DNA from: Tamaricihabitans halophyticus
GTDB lineage: Bacteria > Actinomycetota > Actinomycetes > Mycobacteriales > Pseudonocardiaceae
Assembly (NCBI RefSeq): GCF_004340875.1
Contig: NZ_SLXQ01000022.1
Location: 1-64,000 of the forward strand
DNA: 64,000 nt
Reading direction: 5' to 3'
Both the position numbers and the translations under genes were made by a program. Of this stretch, positions 18,559 to 25,956 are shown piece after piece (position 1 is the stretch's first letter; the number at the start of each line of letters is the position of its first letter). The notes beneath the pieces are model-generated. The model saw nothing but the letters and a program-made list of their open reading frames with translations. It was not told the DNA's origin and searched no databases.

Positions 18559-19692
18559 CTATGAATCCGCGCCGCCGGCCCGCGTCGGCAAGTACCCAAG
18601 CGTCGGACCGTCTGGGTGGTCGAGCCAGACACGTTGGTCGTCCGCGGTGACGGTGAGGCCGAGCCGGTCCCAGCTGGGGCGGCCGTTGGTTTCCCAAACC
18701 AGAAAGGCTCGTTCGATCGCGTCCCATAGCCGAGTGGGCCCGGCCTGCATGACGATGCGCGGGGAGCTGTCGGTAATCGCAGTTTCCGACCACGACCCGT
18801 CCCGGGCGGACAACCGCGCGGCTACTGGCTGAAACTCGTCGTTCAACCGGTATCCGATGCCAACGGACGTGCCGAGTTCCAGGCATGCCATAAACCACGG
18901 GACAGGTTGCTCCCAAACGACGGCGGCTAGGGACGTCCTCCGCTGTGTTGCCCGGTCCGCAGCAGGGATAGCGGGTGGACGCGACCGGTTGGGGTGGCGC
19001 ATGTCCATGAACCAGGCTTGGCCAGTGTCGAACCGGCCCTCGGCGATGTTGCCGCGCTTGTGCAGCAGGACCAGGTTCCCGGCCATAGCGTTGAGCTTGA
19101 TATCGGCAAGTACGGCGCCGCCGTCGGCGAGTTGGTCGAGCCAGGCCTGGGGAATGCGGGTAACGGCGACGGTGGCGAGGACCCGGTCGAACGGTGCACG
19201 GTCGGGTATACCGTTGATCCCGTCACCGGTGCGCAGTGTGGGGTAATAGCCCAGCGACGCAAGCCGCTTTCGTGCGGTTTCGATGTAGTCGACGTCGATA
19301 CTGGACACCCGTTCGGCACCGAGTCCAGCGCAGAGCAGCGCTGTGTTGTAGCCGGTCCCGGTGCCAATTTCCAGCACCGTGTCGTCGTCGCGAACGTCGA
19401 GTAGTTCGAGCATCCGCGTCATCAGGCCGGGCGTGGACGAGGAGGACACGCCCCGGCCGTCATCGTCGACGTCGGTGAACAGTCCGACATTGCGGTAGAT
19501 CGTGGTCAACATTTCGTCGTCGACCACGACTCTGTGCCAGGTGCCGGCGTTGTCCTGCTCGAAGTATTCGGGCACGAACACATGTCGCGGGGTGGCGCGA
19601 AACGCTGCTTGCCAGCGTGCCGAGGTTAATTTGTCTTTCGCGATCAGCTCATCGGTCAGCCGGGCGAGTAACACTTCCCAACCGAGGTTCAC
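18559..19692 (-). CDS. Graspetide-associated protein-isoaspartate-type methyltransferase
   Basis: A 377-aa protein. Residues 1-210 are a PIMT-like (PCMT) methyltransferase with the ISTPGLM-like SSSSTPGLMTRMLELL and the SAM loop LEIGTGTGYNTALL. An additional C-terminal domain of about 160 residues is typical of those in ATP-grasp peptide clusters. In fuscimiditide and amycolimiditide such enzymes methylate an Asp of the cyclised peptide, which then closes to an aspartimide. GTG at 19692 overlaps the ATP-grasp stop (GTGA) and has GGAGGG 4 nt upstream, so this start is preferred over the longer frame. It is the last gene of the precursor, ATP-grasp, methyltransferase operon. Confidence 0.85.
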   Translation of the reverse strand: MNLGWEVLLARLTDELIAKDKLTSARWQAAFRATPRHVFVPEYFEQDNAGTWHRVVVDDEMLTTIYRNVGLFTDVDDDGRGVSSSSTPGLMTRMLELLDVRDDDTVLEIGTGTGYNTALLCAGLGAERVSSIDVDYIETARKRLASLGYYPTLRTGDGINGIPDRAPFDRVLATVAVTRIPQAWLDQLADGGAVLADIKLNAMAGNLVLLHKRGNIAEGRFDTGQAWFMDMRHPNRSRPPAIPAADRATQRRTSLAAVVWEQPVPWFMACLELGTSVGIGYRLNDEFQPVAARLSARDGSWSETAITDSSPRIVMQAGPTRLWDAIERAFLVWETNGRPSWDRLGLTVTADDQRVWLDHPDGPTLGYLPTRAGGADS

Positions 19693-20642
19693 GTTGCCCT
19701 CCCCATGGTGAGTTGGTCGGCGAGCTGGGCCGTGATCGATATTCCCGTCGCGTCTTCCAACCATCCGTACTGTCCACCGGCGTTCACTTCGAGGAACGTC
19801 CAGCCATCCGGCCCGACCACGAAATCGAGCGCACCGTAGAGCAAGCCCAGATCTTGCATCAGTTCGCGCACACCACCAGCGATCGATTCGGGTGGCTGGA
19901 TCAGTTCATAGCTGAGGTTGTCATAGTCGGTACGCCAGTCGAGGTAGCCCGCTGCGGTGTTGGCGCGGATCGCCACTGCCGTGATCGCATCACCGACCAC
20001 GATCATGCGCGCCTCGTAAAGCTTGTCTGCCCATCGTTGGAACAGGTGCGTGGTCTGGTCGATCCCGCGCATATCACTGAGGTCGGCGGCATCAAGCACA
20101 CGGGTGTAGGCAAGTTTGCGCCCGCCGCATTCCACGATCGAGTTCGAGCCGAGCACCTTCGTCACGGTCGTGCCGCGCCCGGCGAACTGGCGCACTGACG
20201 TGGCCTCGTTGGTGATCATCGTGTCGGCCACGCGGAGGCCGTGTCGTTGGGCGAGGGCAAGCTGTACCGGTTTGTAGGCAGCGTCCGCCAACCGTGCCGG
20301 ATGATTGATCCATCGCGCCGGTAGCGAAGTCAGTACGCCCCCTAGTCCGTACTTGGCTTCGAGGTTGGCGAACCCACGTTCAGCCGAGCTCATCCCGTCC
20401 GGAAACGTGTACGCCTTCGGGGACCGGAACCACACCGCTGTGATGCCGTCGAGGTCGACGGTGCGGTACGGCGTGCGAAGTTGCCCCGACCATCGGCCGC
20501 CGGTCAACTCAGCCGAGACACTGAGCTGACCGGGAAACCACGCGGTATCAACGCGATGCACGACGGCATCCCGTTCCCGCAGGGCGCACACCATCGCATC
20601 TGCGCTCGGATCGCGTTCGTCCGCGAGGATCAGAACGGACAT
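19689..20642 (-). CDS. ATP-grasp graspetide macrocyclase
   Basis: A 317-aa ATP-grasp ligase of the MvdD/MdnC-like RiPP maturase type. The N-terminus (LILADERDPSADAMVCALRE) is the pre-ATP-grasp fold. The C-terminal Mg/ATP motif is FLEVNAGGQYGWLE, with the Glu-x-Asn pair. Such enzymes phosphorylate side-chain carboxylates of a precursor and join them to Thr/Ser or Lys to give ester or amide macrocycles. The ATG overlaps the precursor stop (TGATG), so the two proteins are made together. Confidence 0.9.
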   Translation of the reverse strand: MSVLILADERDPSADAMVCALRERDAVVHRVDTAWFPGQLSVSAELTGGRWSGQLRTPYRTVDLDGITAVWFRSPKAYTFPDGMSSAERGFANLEAKYGLGGVLTSLPARWINHPARLADAAYKPVQLALAQRHGLRVADTMITNEATSVRQFAGRGTTVTKVLGSNSIVECGGRKLAYTRVLDAADLSDMRGIDQTTHLFQRWADKLYEARMIVVGDAITAVAIRANTAAGYLDWRTDYDNLSYELIQPPESIAGGVRELMQDLGLLYGALDFVVGPDGWTFLEVNAGGQYGWLEDATGISITAQLADQLTMGRAT

Positions 20643-20989
20643 CAGACCTGGAACGGTTCGTCGGGCACGAAGTCGTAACTGAAGTCCTCCGAAGGGCCTT
20701 CATCGCCATCGAGATTGGTCTTGTTCTTCACCGTGGGCGGACCAGCCTCGATCACCGGAGAACCAGCCACATCCACGGATAGCTGCATCCGGTGGTCGTA
20801 GCGAACGGTCCGGGCCACCTCGGCGGGGATCCGTGGCTGAGTGCGCATGCCCCGCAAAGCCCACGGGCGTACGTCGGGGCACGACGGTTCGTCGTAACTG
20901 ACCCGATCGTATGGCGCACCGAGTGGAAACTGGGCGCTGTGCGAAGCCATCGGGTCCATGGCGAACTGAGCAAGGACTGCGGTCGACAT
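20642..20989 (-). CDS. Graspetide precursor peptide
   Basis: A 115-aa ATP-grasp-target RiPP precursor. The leader carries the family signature (AQFPLGAPYDRVSYD). The C-terminal 30 residues form a probable core, TVKNKTNLDGDEGPSEDF followed by SYDFVPDEPFQV. It has two Thr, two Ser and two Lys as possible donors and at least eight Asp/Glu as acceptors. A single Asp-Gly is the natural site for aspartimide formation by the partner methyltransferase. ATG at 20989 is preferred over 20995 because GAAGGG is 6 nt from it but directly abuts the other. The cleavage site and ring pattern are not determined by sequence. Confidence 0.85.
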   Translation of the reverse strand: MSTAVLAQFAMDPMASHSAQFPLGAPYDRVSYDEPSCPDVRPWALRGMRTQPRIPAEVARTVRYDHRMQLSVDVAGSPVIEAGPPTVKNKTNLDGDEGPSEDFSYDFVPDEPFQV

Positions 20990-20999
20990 CGTCATCCCT

Positions 21000-21209
21000 T
21001 CACATCAGGTGTTCTGTTACGAGATCGGAAAAGCAGCGCGTGCACGGCGCTCGCCGCGCGGGTTGCACGAGGATGGGCGGGATGCAGACCGCACCGCAGT
21101 CGGCGAGCCCGAACCGGCCGCCTGAGTGACGTATACGTTGTTCGTTACCTGCCGACACGCGGTGCAGCGTGTATCGGCTGAACAGGCCCGGCCACCCCGT
21201 GTCGCTCAT
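21000..21209 (-). CDS. Small cysteine-bearing hypothetical protein
   Basis: A 69-aa protein with two cysteine pairs in its second half (CGAVC and CTRC) plus a His, so a small zinc-ribbon-like fold is possible. Its ATG overlaps the stop of the upstream 77-aa gene (ATGA, 21206-21209). It ends 10 nt before the graspetide precursor start. It is probably part of the leader region of the RiPP operon. Such small proteins recur beside HTH/DUF397 pairs in actinobacteria as I recall; function unknown. Confidence 0.55.
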   Translation of the reverse strand: MSDTGWPGLFSRYTLHRVSAGNEQRIRHSGGRFGLADCGAVCIPPILVQPARRAPCTRCFSDLVTEHLM

Positions 21210-21439
21210 GTCTCCGGCGAAGACTCGACAACGGCCCCCACGAGCGGGCGTCCGTCGAGTTCACCCGCCCTGGCGAGCATGTCCACGCCGAGCTGACGCA
21301 GGTGTTCGCCCACTTCGCGTAACGGTTTCGCGGGTAGCTCGCCGCCGTCCTGATGATGGAACAGTTCCAACGTGACCTTGCCGAGCTGCGTGTTTACTTG
21401 CATGACCCTGGCCAGCAGCACGCGGTCTTGTTCGATCAT
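21206..21439 (-). CDS. Small helical hypothetical protein
   Basis: A 77-aa protein (MIEQDRVLLARVMQVNTQLG, then a helix with LPAKPLREVGEHLRQLG) with no signal peptide or known motif. The ATG overlaps the stop of the 49-aa gene (ATGA, 21436-21439), and its own stop overlaps the next start. The three tiny genes are therefore a tightly coupled set in front of the precursor. It is predicted cytoplasmic and helical; function unknown. Confidence 0.6.
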   Translation of the reverse strand: MIEQDRVLLARVMQVNTQLGKVTLELFHHQDGGELPAKPLREVGEHLRQLGVDMLARAGELDGRPLVGAVVESSPET

Positions 21440-21585
21440 CGCCGCCCCCAGCAGGTGATCGGCTCGGGGTCGATCGGCAGCCGCACCCGAGTGACCGGCG
21501 GCCAACCGTGGGCCTCGTCCATGACGATGCGACGCCGCCGAGGTTTCTGGTTCATGCGGGTCTTCCCGCGTTGCCAAAGGCTCAC
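21436..21585 (-). CDS. Short basic peptide, first gene of the graspetide operon
   Basis: A 49-aa reading frame from GTG at 21585 with a strong GGGAGG 7 nt upstream. The product is Arg-rich (KPRRRR) and ends in PEPITCWGRR. It overlaps the next gene by 4 nt. No family is recognised. A much longer in-frame extension to 21711 lacks a ribosome binding site and runs into the promoter region. It may be a leader peptide or a small regulator. Confidence 0.45.
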   Translation of the reverse strand: MSLWQRGKTRMNQKPRRRRIVMDEAHGWPPVTRVRLPIDPEPITCWGRR

Positions 21586-21704
21586 GACCCCACCTCCCTG
21601 TGAGTAATCAATCGCACACTGTTGTATCGTGAGGGCCATGAAAACGTGAACCCGATGAGATCGGAAATACGATAGAATCGGATTCACCAGATTGGAGGAG
21701 TGTT

Positions 21705-22565
21705 GTGGCAACTCCGTCCTTGCGGCGTCGGCGTTTGGTGGGTGCGCTGCGGTCGCTACGCGAGCAAGCCGGGTACAAGATCACCGAAGCGGCCAAGGAA
21801 GCTGGGTTCTCGCAGGCCAAGTTGAGCGATATCGAGGCGCTGAAATCGGGCGTCACCGGGGATGACACGCATGCGCTCTGCCAGCTCTATGGTGCCGACG
21901 AAGCCACCACGGACGCGCTTGTCCAGCTGGCCCGCCAGGCCAGGCGGCGCGATTGGTGGGCCGTCTACAACGACGACGTGCTCGGATCGTTCTCCGGGTT
22001 CATCGAGCTAGAGGACGACGCGCGGGAGATCAGTGAGTTCGAGGCGGACGTGATCCCTGGCCAGCTGCAAACGGAAGCCTACGCATCGACGGTAATCGGT
22101 CGACTGGCCCCGGACCTGGATGCCGACACGATCAAGCAGCGGGTCAAACTCCGAATGGATCGGCAGCAACGTGCCCGTGACCGTGGAAGCGAGCTGTGGG
22201 TTGTGATCGGGGAAGGCGCCTTGCGTCAGGCCACCGGTGGGCATGCCGTGATGGCTGAACAGTTGGACCATCTCAAGGAACTGGCCGCCAAACCCGGCAT
22301 CACGGTGCAGGTCCTTCCGCATTCGAACCTCGGCCACTCTGCAATGGGCGTGCCATTCACCTTGATAACTCTTCGCGATGGTGCCCGGTACGTGTATATC
22401 GAGGTCATCCCCGGTGGCGTGTACATGGAAGACTCGCGTGACATAGATCAGTTCGCCTCGACGTGGACGCGCTTGCAAGCGACAGCTTTGGATCTTGATC
22501 GGAGCGCTACGATGATCGGGCGAATAGCCCACGAACATCGGAGCAGCGTTGAAGACTACGACTAG
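21705..22565 (+). CDS. Helix-turn-helix regulator, Scr1/DUF5753 type
   Basis: A 286-aa protein. The XRE-type HTH is at about 10-65 (ITEAAKEAGFSQAKLSDIE), followed by the DUF5753 domain with FEADVIPGQLQTEAYA and the conserved IGEGALRQ...HLKELA block. GTG with GGAGGAG 4 nt upstream sets the start. This family is partnered with a DUF397 protein, here overlapping at its 3' end. It faces the graspetide operon across about 120 bp and is the natural candidate to control it. Confidence 0.9.
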   Translation: MATPSLRRRRLVGALRSLREQAGYKITEAAKEAGFSQAKLSDIEALKSGVTGDDTHALCQLYGADEATTDALVQLARQARRRDWWAVYNDDVLGSFSGFIELEDDAREISEFEADVIPGQLQTEAYASTVIGRLAPDLDADTIKQRVKLRMDRQQRARDRGSELWVVIGEGALRQATGGHAVMAEQLDHLKELAAKPGITVQVLPHSNLGHSAMGVPFTLITLRDGARYVYIEVIPGGVYMEDSRDIDQFASTWTRLQATALDLDRSATMIGRIAHEHRSSVEDYD

Positions 22566-22737
22566 GTTCCAAGAGTCACTGTGGCGCAAGTCCAGCCGCA
22601 GCGGGTCCGGCGGCAATTGCGTCGAGATCGCGATCGCTCCCGCGCACGTCGGAATCCGGGACACGAAGAACCGCACGGCCGGGCATCTTGCCGTGGACCG
22701 CGCCGCATTCGCGGCCTTCTTGTCCGCAGTGCAGTAA
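22549..22737 (+). CDS. DUF397 domain protein
   Basis: A 62-aa protein of the DUF397 family, with the signature WRKSSRSGSGGNCVEIA followed by VGIRDTKNR and a C-terminal FAAFL. The TTG start lies inside the HTH gene (17-bp overlap) with GGAG 5 nt upstream. In Streptomyces such pairs (for example BldB-like and Scr1/Scr2) are thought to act together, with the small protein opposing the HTH partner. Confidence 0.9.
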   Translation: MKTTTRFQESLWRKSSRSGSGGNCVEIAIAPAHVGIRDTKNRTAGHLAVDRAAFAAFLSAVQ

Positions 22738-22745
22738 GCCCCACG

Positions 22746-22777
22746 GGCGGCCCCGGACTGGGCTCCCAGGGGCCGCC
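22746..22777 (+). terminator. Hairpin after DUF397
   Basis: A 9-bp perfect GC stem (GGCGGCCCC at 22746-22754 with GGGGCCGCC at 22769-22777) and a 14-nt loop, 9 nt after the DUF397 stop. No T-run follows, as is typical for high-GC actinobacteria. Confidence 0.65.
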
Positions 22778-22825
22778 TTCCGCGCGCTGTAAGCGCATCT
22801 TCTAGTGCGGTGACACCGGGTGACC

Positions 22826-22844
22826 GCGTTCTTTAAGGTTAGCG
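22826..22844 (+). repeat. Intergenic repeat motif, copy A
   Basis: GCGTTCTTTAAGGTTAGCG, followed by TGGCGAGG. The same motif occurs at 42738-42756 and, on the minus strand, at 60557-60576. It lies between the DUF397 terminator and the DoxX gene, about 130 nt before the DoxX start. Its role is unknown; an upstream control element or a dispersed intergenic repeat is possible. Confidence 0.6.
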
Positions 22845-22971
22845 TGGCGAGGTCGACTGGTCTGCTGACTCTGGCACTACGTCCCCCGCTACCAGGTCTT
22901 TTGCCTCCAGCCGCATCTACTCTCCGCTCGGCAGAGTCACTCCTGAATCCACACAGGACGGGAGTACCGAG

Positions 22972-23529
22972 ATGGCCATCGACCACAGAACCGCGCTCAC
23001 ACGACATGGCGCGGGTATCACCACAAGCGCCGAGAAACTGCTGGCCGTACTACGTATCGCCACCGGATTGCTCTTCCTCTGGGCCTTCCTGGACAAAGCA
23101 TTCGGCTGGGGCTACGCGACGACCAGCGCCAACGCGTGGGTCAACGGCGGCTCACCGGCCAAAGCGTATCTCGACCAGATCTCCGCGGGCCCGTTTACGG
23201 ACACGCTGCAATCCTGGGGCGGCACCTGGTGGGCCGACTGGCTGTTCATGATCGGTTTGCTCGGCATCGGCGTCGCCGTACTTCTTGGTATCGGCCTGCG
23301 CATTTCCGCAGTCACCGGTTCGGTGATGTTGCTGCTCATGTGGGTGGCCGAATGGCCGCTCGCGCGAACCACCCCGAGCGGAGAACCCACCCACTCCACC
23401 AACCCGATCATCGAGTACCACGTCATCTACGCACTGGCGCTGATCGTGCTTGCCGCCTGCTACGCGGGAAACACCTGGGGAATCGGCCGCTGGTGGGCCC
23501 AGCTGACCGGGACCCGTTGGCTCGTCTGA
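22972..23529 (+). CDS. DoxX-family membrane protein
   Basis: A 185-aa protein with about four membrane segments and the DoxX pattern (VLRIATGLLFLWAFLDKAFG near the start, then WLFMIGLLGIGVAVLLGIGL). Relatives include the TQO/DoxD subunit and SURF-type redox membrane proteins. A GGGAG 7 nt upstream sets the ATG. It ends convergently with the PPOX-fold gene. Redox or stress function is inferred from the family only. Confidence 0.8.
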   Translation: MAIDHRTALTRHGAGITTSAEKLLAVLRIATGLLFLWAFLDKAFGWGYATTSANAWVNGGSPAKAYLDQISAGPFTDTLQSWGGTWWADWLFMIGLLGIGVAVLLGIGLRISAVTGSVMLLLMWVAEWPLARTTPSGEPTHSTNPIIEYHVIYALALIVLAACYAGNTWGIGRWWAQLTGTRWLV

Positions 23530-23546
23530 GCGTGCCCGGCGGGGTA

Positions 23547-24071
23547 TCACCGCGGCCCGAATCGCCACCGGGTCGCGGTCAACCCGTCCGAGCCATATCC
23601 GAAAGCGCGGTTCGGCCGGATCCGGTAGAAAAGGTACTCGACCGGCCCAAGCGGGCCGACGTCGTACACCGCTCCATCGCGGACAGCGAACTCCCACTCG
23701 TATTTTTCCAGGAGCGCGGCGGCGATCCGGTCCAGGTTGGCCGCCCGAGTCACCAGCTCGGCGACGCCCTCGACAACCAGATCCAGTTCATCGCCGGAAA
23801 CGGTGAGCACGGCGGAGCTGTTCTCGGCCAGGTTGACCGCCTTGCGCGAACCCGGCCGGGTCGCGACGCATGGCGAATCGTCAACCCACGCCACCAACAC
23901 CGGCATGACATGCGGCCGGCCGTCGCCGCGCACCGAGCAAAGCCACACCTTCGGCGCGGCGGCCAGACAGGCAACGGCCTGACTCCACGGCTTGATCGTC
24001 GCTTCATCGGTGCTCATCGGAGTCGTATCCGCCGGACTGAACAACAACTCCGCGATCGGGTCGGTCATCAC
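23547..24071 (-). CDS. Pyridoxamine 5'-phosphate oxidase-fold protein
   Basis: A 174-aa split-barrel flavin or F420-binding-type protein. The family strands VWLCSVRGDGRPHVMPVLVAW and the following TRPGSRKAVNLAENSSAVL are clear. Actinobacterial members use FMN, F420 or haem, and the sequence does not decide which. Its start overlaps the DUF899 stop (ATGA, 24068-24071), so the two are an operon. Confidence 0.8.
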   Translation of the reverse strand: MMTDPIAELLFSPADTTPMSTDEATIKPWSQAVACLAAAPKVWLCSVRGDGRPHVMPVLVAWVDDSPCVATRPGSRKAVNLAENSSAVLTVSGDELDLVVEGVAELVTRAANLDRIAAALLEKYEWEFAVRDGAVYDVGPLGPVEYLFYRIRPNRAFGYGSDGLTATRWRFGPR

Positions 24072-24745
24072 GACACCTGCCCATCGACGTCGCCCGCGGC
24101 CGGCTCGTCATGCAGCCGCCACCACTGGTATGGCGCGGTTTGCGGCCACCCTTCCGGCGAATCCTCCCAGGTTTCCTGTCGCCCGAACGGCGTCAGATCC
24201 AGAAAGGTCCAGGTACTGCCAAGCCGTTCCACACCGCGAGCCGTGGTGAAGTAGGTGCGATACACCGCATCACCGTCCCGGAGAAACACGTTTACCGCGA
24301 AACCGTCGCCAGCACCCATGTCCACATTGAAATCGTTGCCAAGCGAGGAATACCACGGGATCGACCAACCCATCCGCTGCTTGACCGAACCGATCTCGGC
24401 GATCGGGCCGCGCGAGACCAGCGCGAGTGAGGTGTCCCGTGCATGCAGATGCGCCAGATGCCCGATGTTGTCGGTGAACATCGCACAACCCGAGCAGACG
24501 TCGTCTACGCCGTGCCACATGAAGGTGTAGGTGATCAGCTGCCTGCGTCCCTCGAAAAGGTCGACCAGGCGCACCTCCCCCGCCGCTCCGGTGAAGGTGT
24601 ACGCCTTGTCCACCTCGACCATGGGCATCCGACGTCGCCGCGCGGCAAGCGCATCCGCCGCCTTGGTATGCGCCTTCTCCTTGCGCAGCTGCTCGTCCAT
24701 AACGCGCTGCCACTCCGCCGCGGGAACGATCGCCGGTTTGTTCAT
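24068..24745 (-). CDS. DUF899 thioredoxin-fold protein
   Basis: A 225-aa member of the DUF899 (AhpC/TSA-like) family, with EWQRVMDEQLRKEKAHTKAAD near the start, then LVDLFEGRRQLITYTFMW and VCSGCAMFTDN. The Cys-x-x-Cys (CSGC) could be redox active. The partner HxlR regulator is divergent, with about 90 bp between. A role in oxidative or electrophile stress is plausible given the glutathione-peroxidase-like gene nearby, but unproven. Confidence 0.85.
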   Translation of the reverse strand: MNKPAIVPAAEWQRVMDEQLRKEKAHTKAADALAARRRRMPMVEVDKAYTFTGAAGEVRLVDLFEGRRQLITYTFMWHGVDDVCSGCAMFTDNIGHLAHLHARDTSLALVSRGPIAEIGSVKQRMGWSIPWYSSLGNDFNVDMGAGDGFAVNVFLRDGDAVYRTYFTTARGVERLGSTWTFLDLTPFGRQETWEDSPEGWPQTAPYQWWRLHDEPAAGDVDGQVS

Positions 24746-24761
24746 CTCACGCCTCCAGTTA

Positions 24762-24816
24762 GTTCCCTCAAGGAACGGTCATCGCCAGCTTAGCCGAATG
24801 AGTTCCCTCAGGGAAC
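24762..24816. promoter_or_regulatory. Paired palindromes, likely HxlR operators
   Basis: Two near-identical inverted repeats, GTTCCCTCAAGGAAC and GTTCCCTCAGGGAAC, lie about 39 bp apart in the 92-bp gap between the divergent DUF899 and hxlR genes. This matches autoregulation plus control of the DUF899-PPOX operon by HxlR. Confidence 0.65.
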
Positions 24817-24837
24817 CCTATTGGTTAAACTGGTGAC

Positions 24838-25305
24838 ATGCAGCGCACCCGGTTCGGAGATATGGCCTGTTCGATCGCGCGCACCATGGACGTGATCGGC
24901 GAACCGTGGTCGCCGCTGATCCTGCGCAATATCTACATCGGGGTGACCCGCTTCGAGCAGCTACAACAGAGCTTGGGCATCTCCCGCAAGGTGCTGGCCG
25001 AGCGGCTCAAGTGGTTGCTCGAGTACGGCGTGCTCGAGCGGCAGGAGTACTCCAGCCGGCCACCGCGCTATGAGTACACCCTGACGACCAAAGGCATGGA
25101 GCTCTGCGACCTGCTGTTGGTCATGGTGCGCTGGGGTGACCGCTGGCTGGCCGGCCCGGCTGGACCACCGGTCCTCTACCGACACCATGCCTGCGGCAAG
25201 ATCAGCCATGTCGAGCCGCGCTGCGCGGAATGTGGCGAGCCGATGCATGCCACCGATATCGACGTGCTGCCAGGGCCGGGCTCCGATGTCGAGCCAACGG
25301 ACTGA
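24838..25305 (+). CDS. HxlR-family transcriptional regulator
   Basis: A 155-aa winged-helix protein. It has ACSIARTMDVIGEPWSPLIL-like opening residues and LQQSLGISRKVLAERLKWLL as recognition region. A C-terminal extension carries two Cys pairs (HACGKISHVEPRCAECGE), which may bind zinc. Many HxlR proteins sense electrophiles or oxidants through a Cys. A repeated TTCCCT-type sequence (GTTCCCTCAAGGAAC and GTTCCCTCAGGGAAC) in the divergent spacer at about 24762-24816 is a good operator candidate. Confidence 0.88.
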   Translation: MQRTRFGDMACSIARTMDVIGEPWSPLILRNIYIGVTRFEQLQQSLGISRKVLAERLKWLLEYGVLERQEYSSRPPRYEYTLTTKGMELCDLLLVMVRWGDRWLAGPAGPPVLYRHHACGKISHVEPRCAECGEPMHATDIDVLPGPGSDVEPTD

Positions 25306-25391
25306 AACCGTCGGGTGTACTCGTTATCCTGGCCGTACACGGTGCTGGTGGACGGGTAACCAGCAGTCGGTCAACGACCTCGAGGAGACCT

Positions 25392-25928
25392 ATGACGGTG
25401 CACGAGTTCACGGTCCGTACCGCCGATGGCGGTAGCAAAGCCCTGCGCGAGTACGCCGGGCAAGCGCTGCTGATCGTGAACGTGGCGAGTAAATGCGGGC
25501 TGACGCCGCAGTACGCGGGTTTGGAGGAGCTGCACCAGACAAGCCATCCACGGGGACTGCGCGTACTGGGTTTTCCGTGCAACCAGTTCGGTGGGCAGGA
25601 GCCCGGCTCGGATGCGGAAATCCAGGAGTTCTGCGATGTGAACTATTCCGTCAGTTTCCCGGTTTTCGCCAAGATCGACGTGAATGGTCCGAACGCTGAC
25701 CCGCTGTACCAGTACCTGCGGGCGCAGGACCCCGGCGACCTCGGCCCGGACAATCCGATGTACGAGCACCTGAAAAACGCCCAACCCGAATCACTCGGCA
25801 CCGACGAGATCAAATGGAACTTCACGAAGTTTCTCGTCGGAAAGGACGGAAAGGTCATCCGTCGCTACGAACCCACGGTCACCCCGGAACAACTCCGCGA
25901 GGATGTCGAGGCGGCCCTCACGAGCTGA
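25392..25928 (+). CDS. Glutathione peroxidase-family thiol peroxidase
   Basis: A 178-aa protein with the catalytic tetrad: Cys in VASKCGLTPQY, Gln in FPCNQFGGQEPG, and Trp-Asn in KWNFTKFLV. As in other bacteria the active residue is Cys, not selenocysteine, and the reductant is likely thioredoxin or mycothiol. It has an extra insertion (about 110-135) relative to short bacterial homologues. GAGGAG precedes the ATG at 25392; a longer frame upstream lacks family character. It protects against peroxides in the cytoplasm. Confidence 0.9.
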   Translation: MTVHEFTVRTADGGSKALREYAGQALLIVNVASKCGLTPQYAGLEELHQTSHPRGLRVLGFPCNQFGGQEPGSDAEIQEFCDVNYSVSFPVFAKIDVNGPNADPLYQYLRAQDPGDLGPDNPMYEHLKNAQPESLGTDEIKWNFTKFLVGKDGKVIRRYEPTVTPEQLREDVEAALTS

Positions 25929-25956
25929 CTCGCCAATCCGCGGGAAGGAAAGCACC

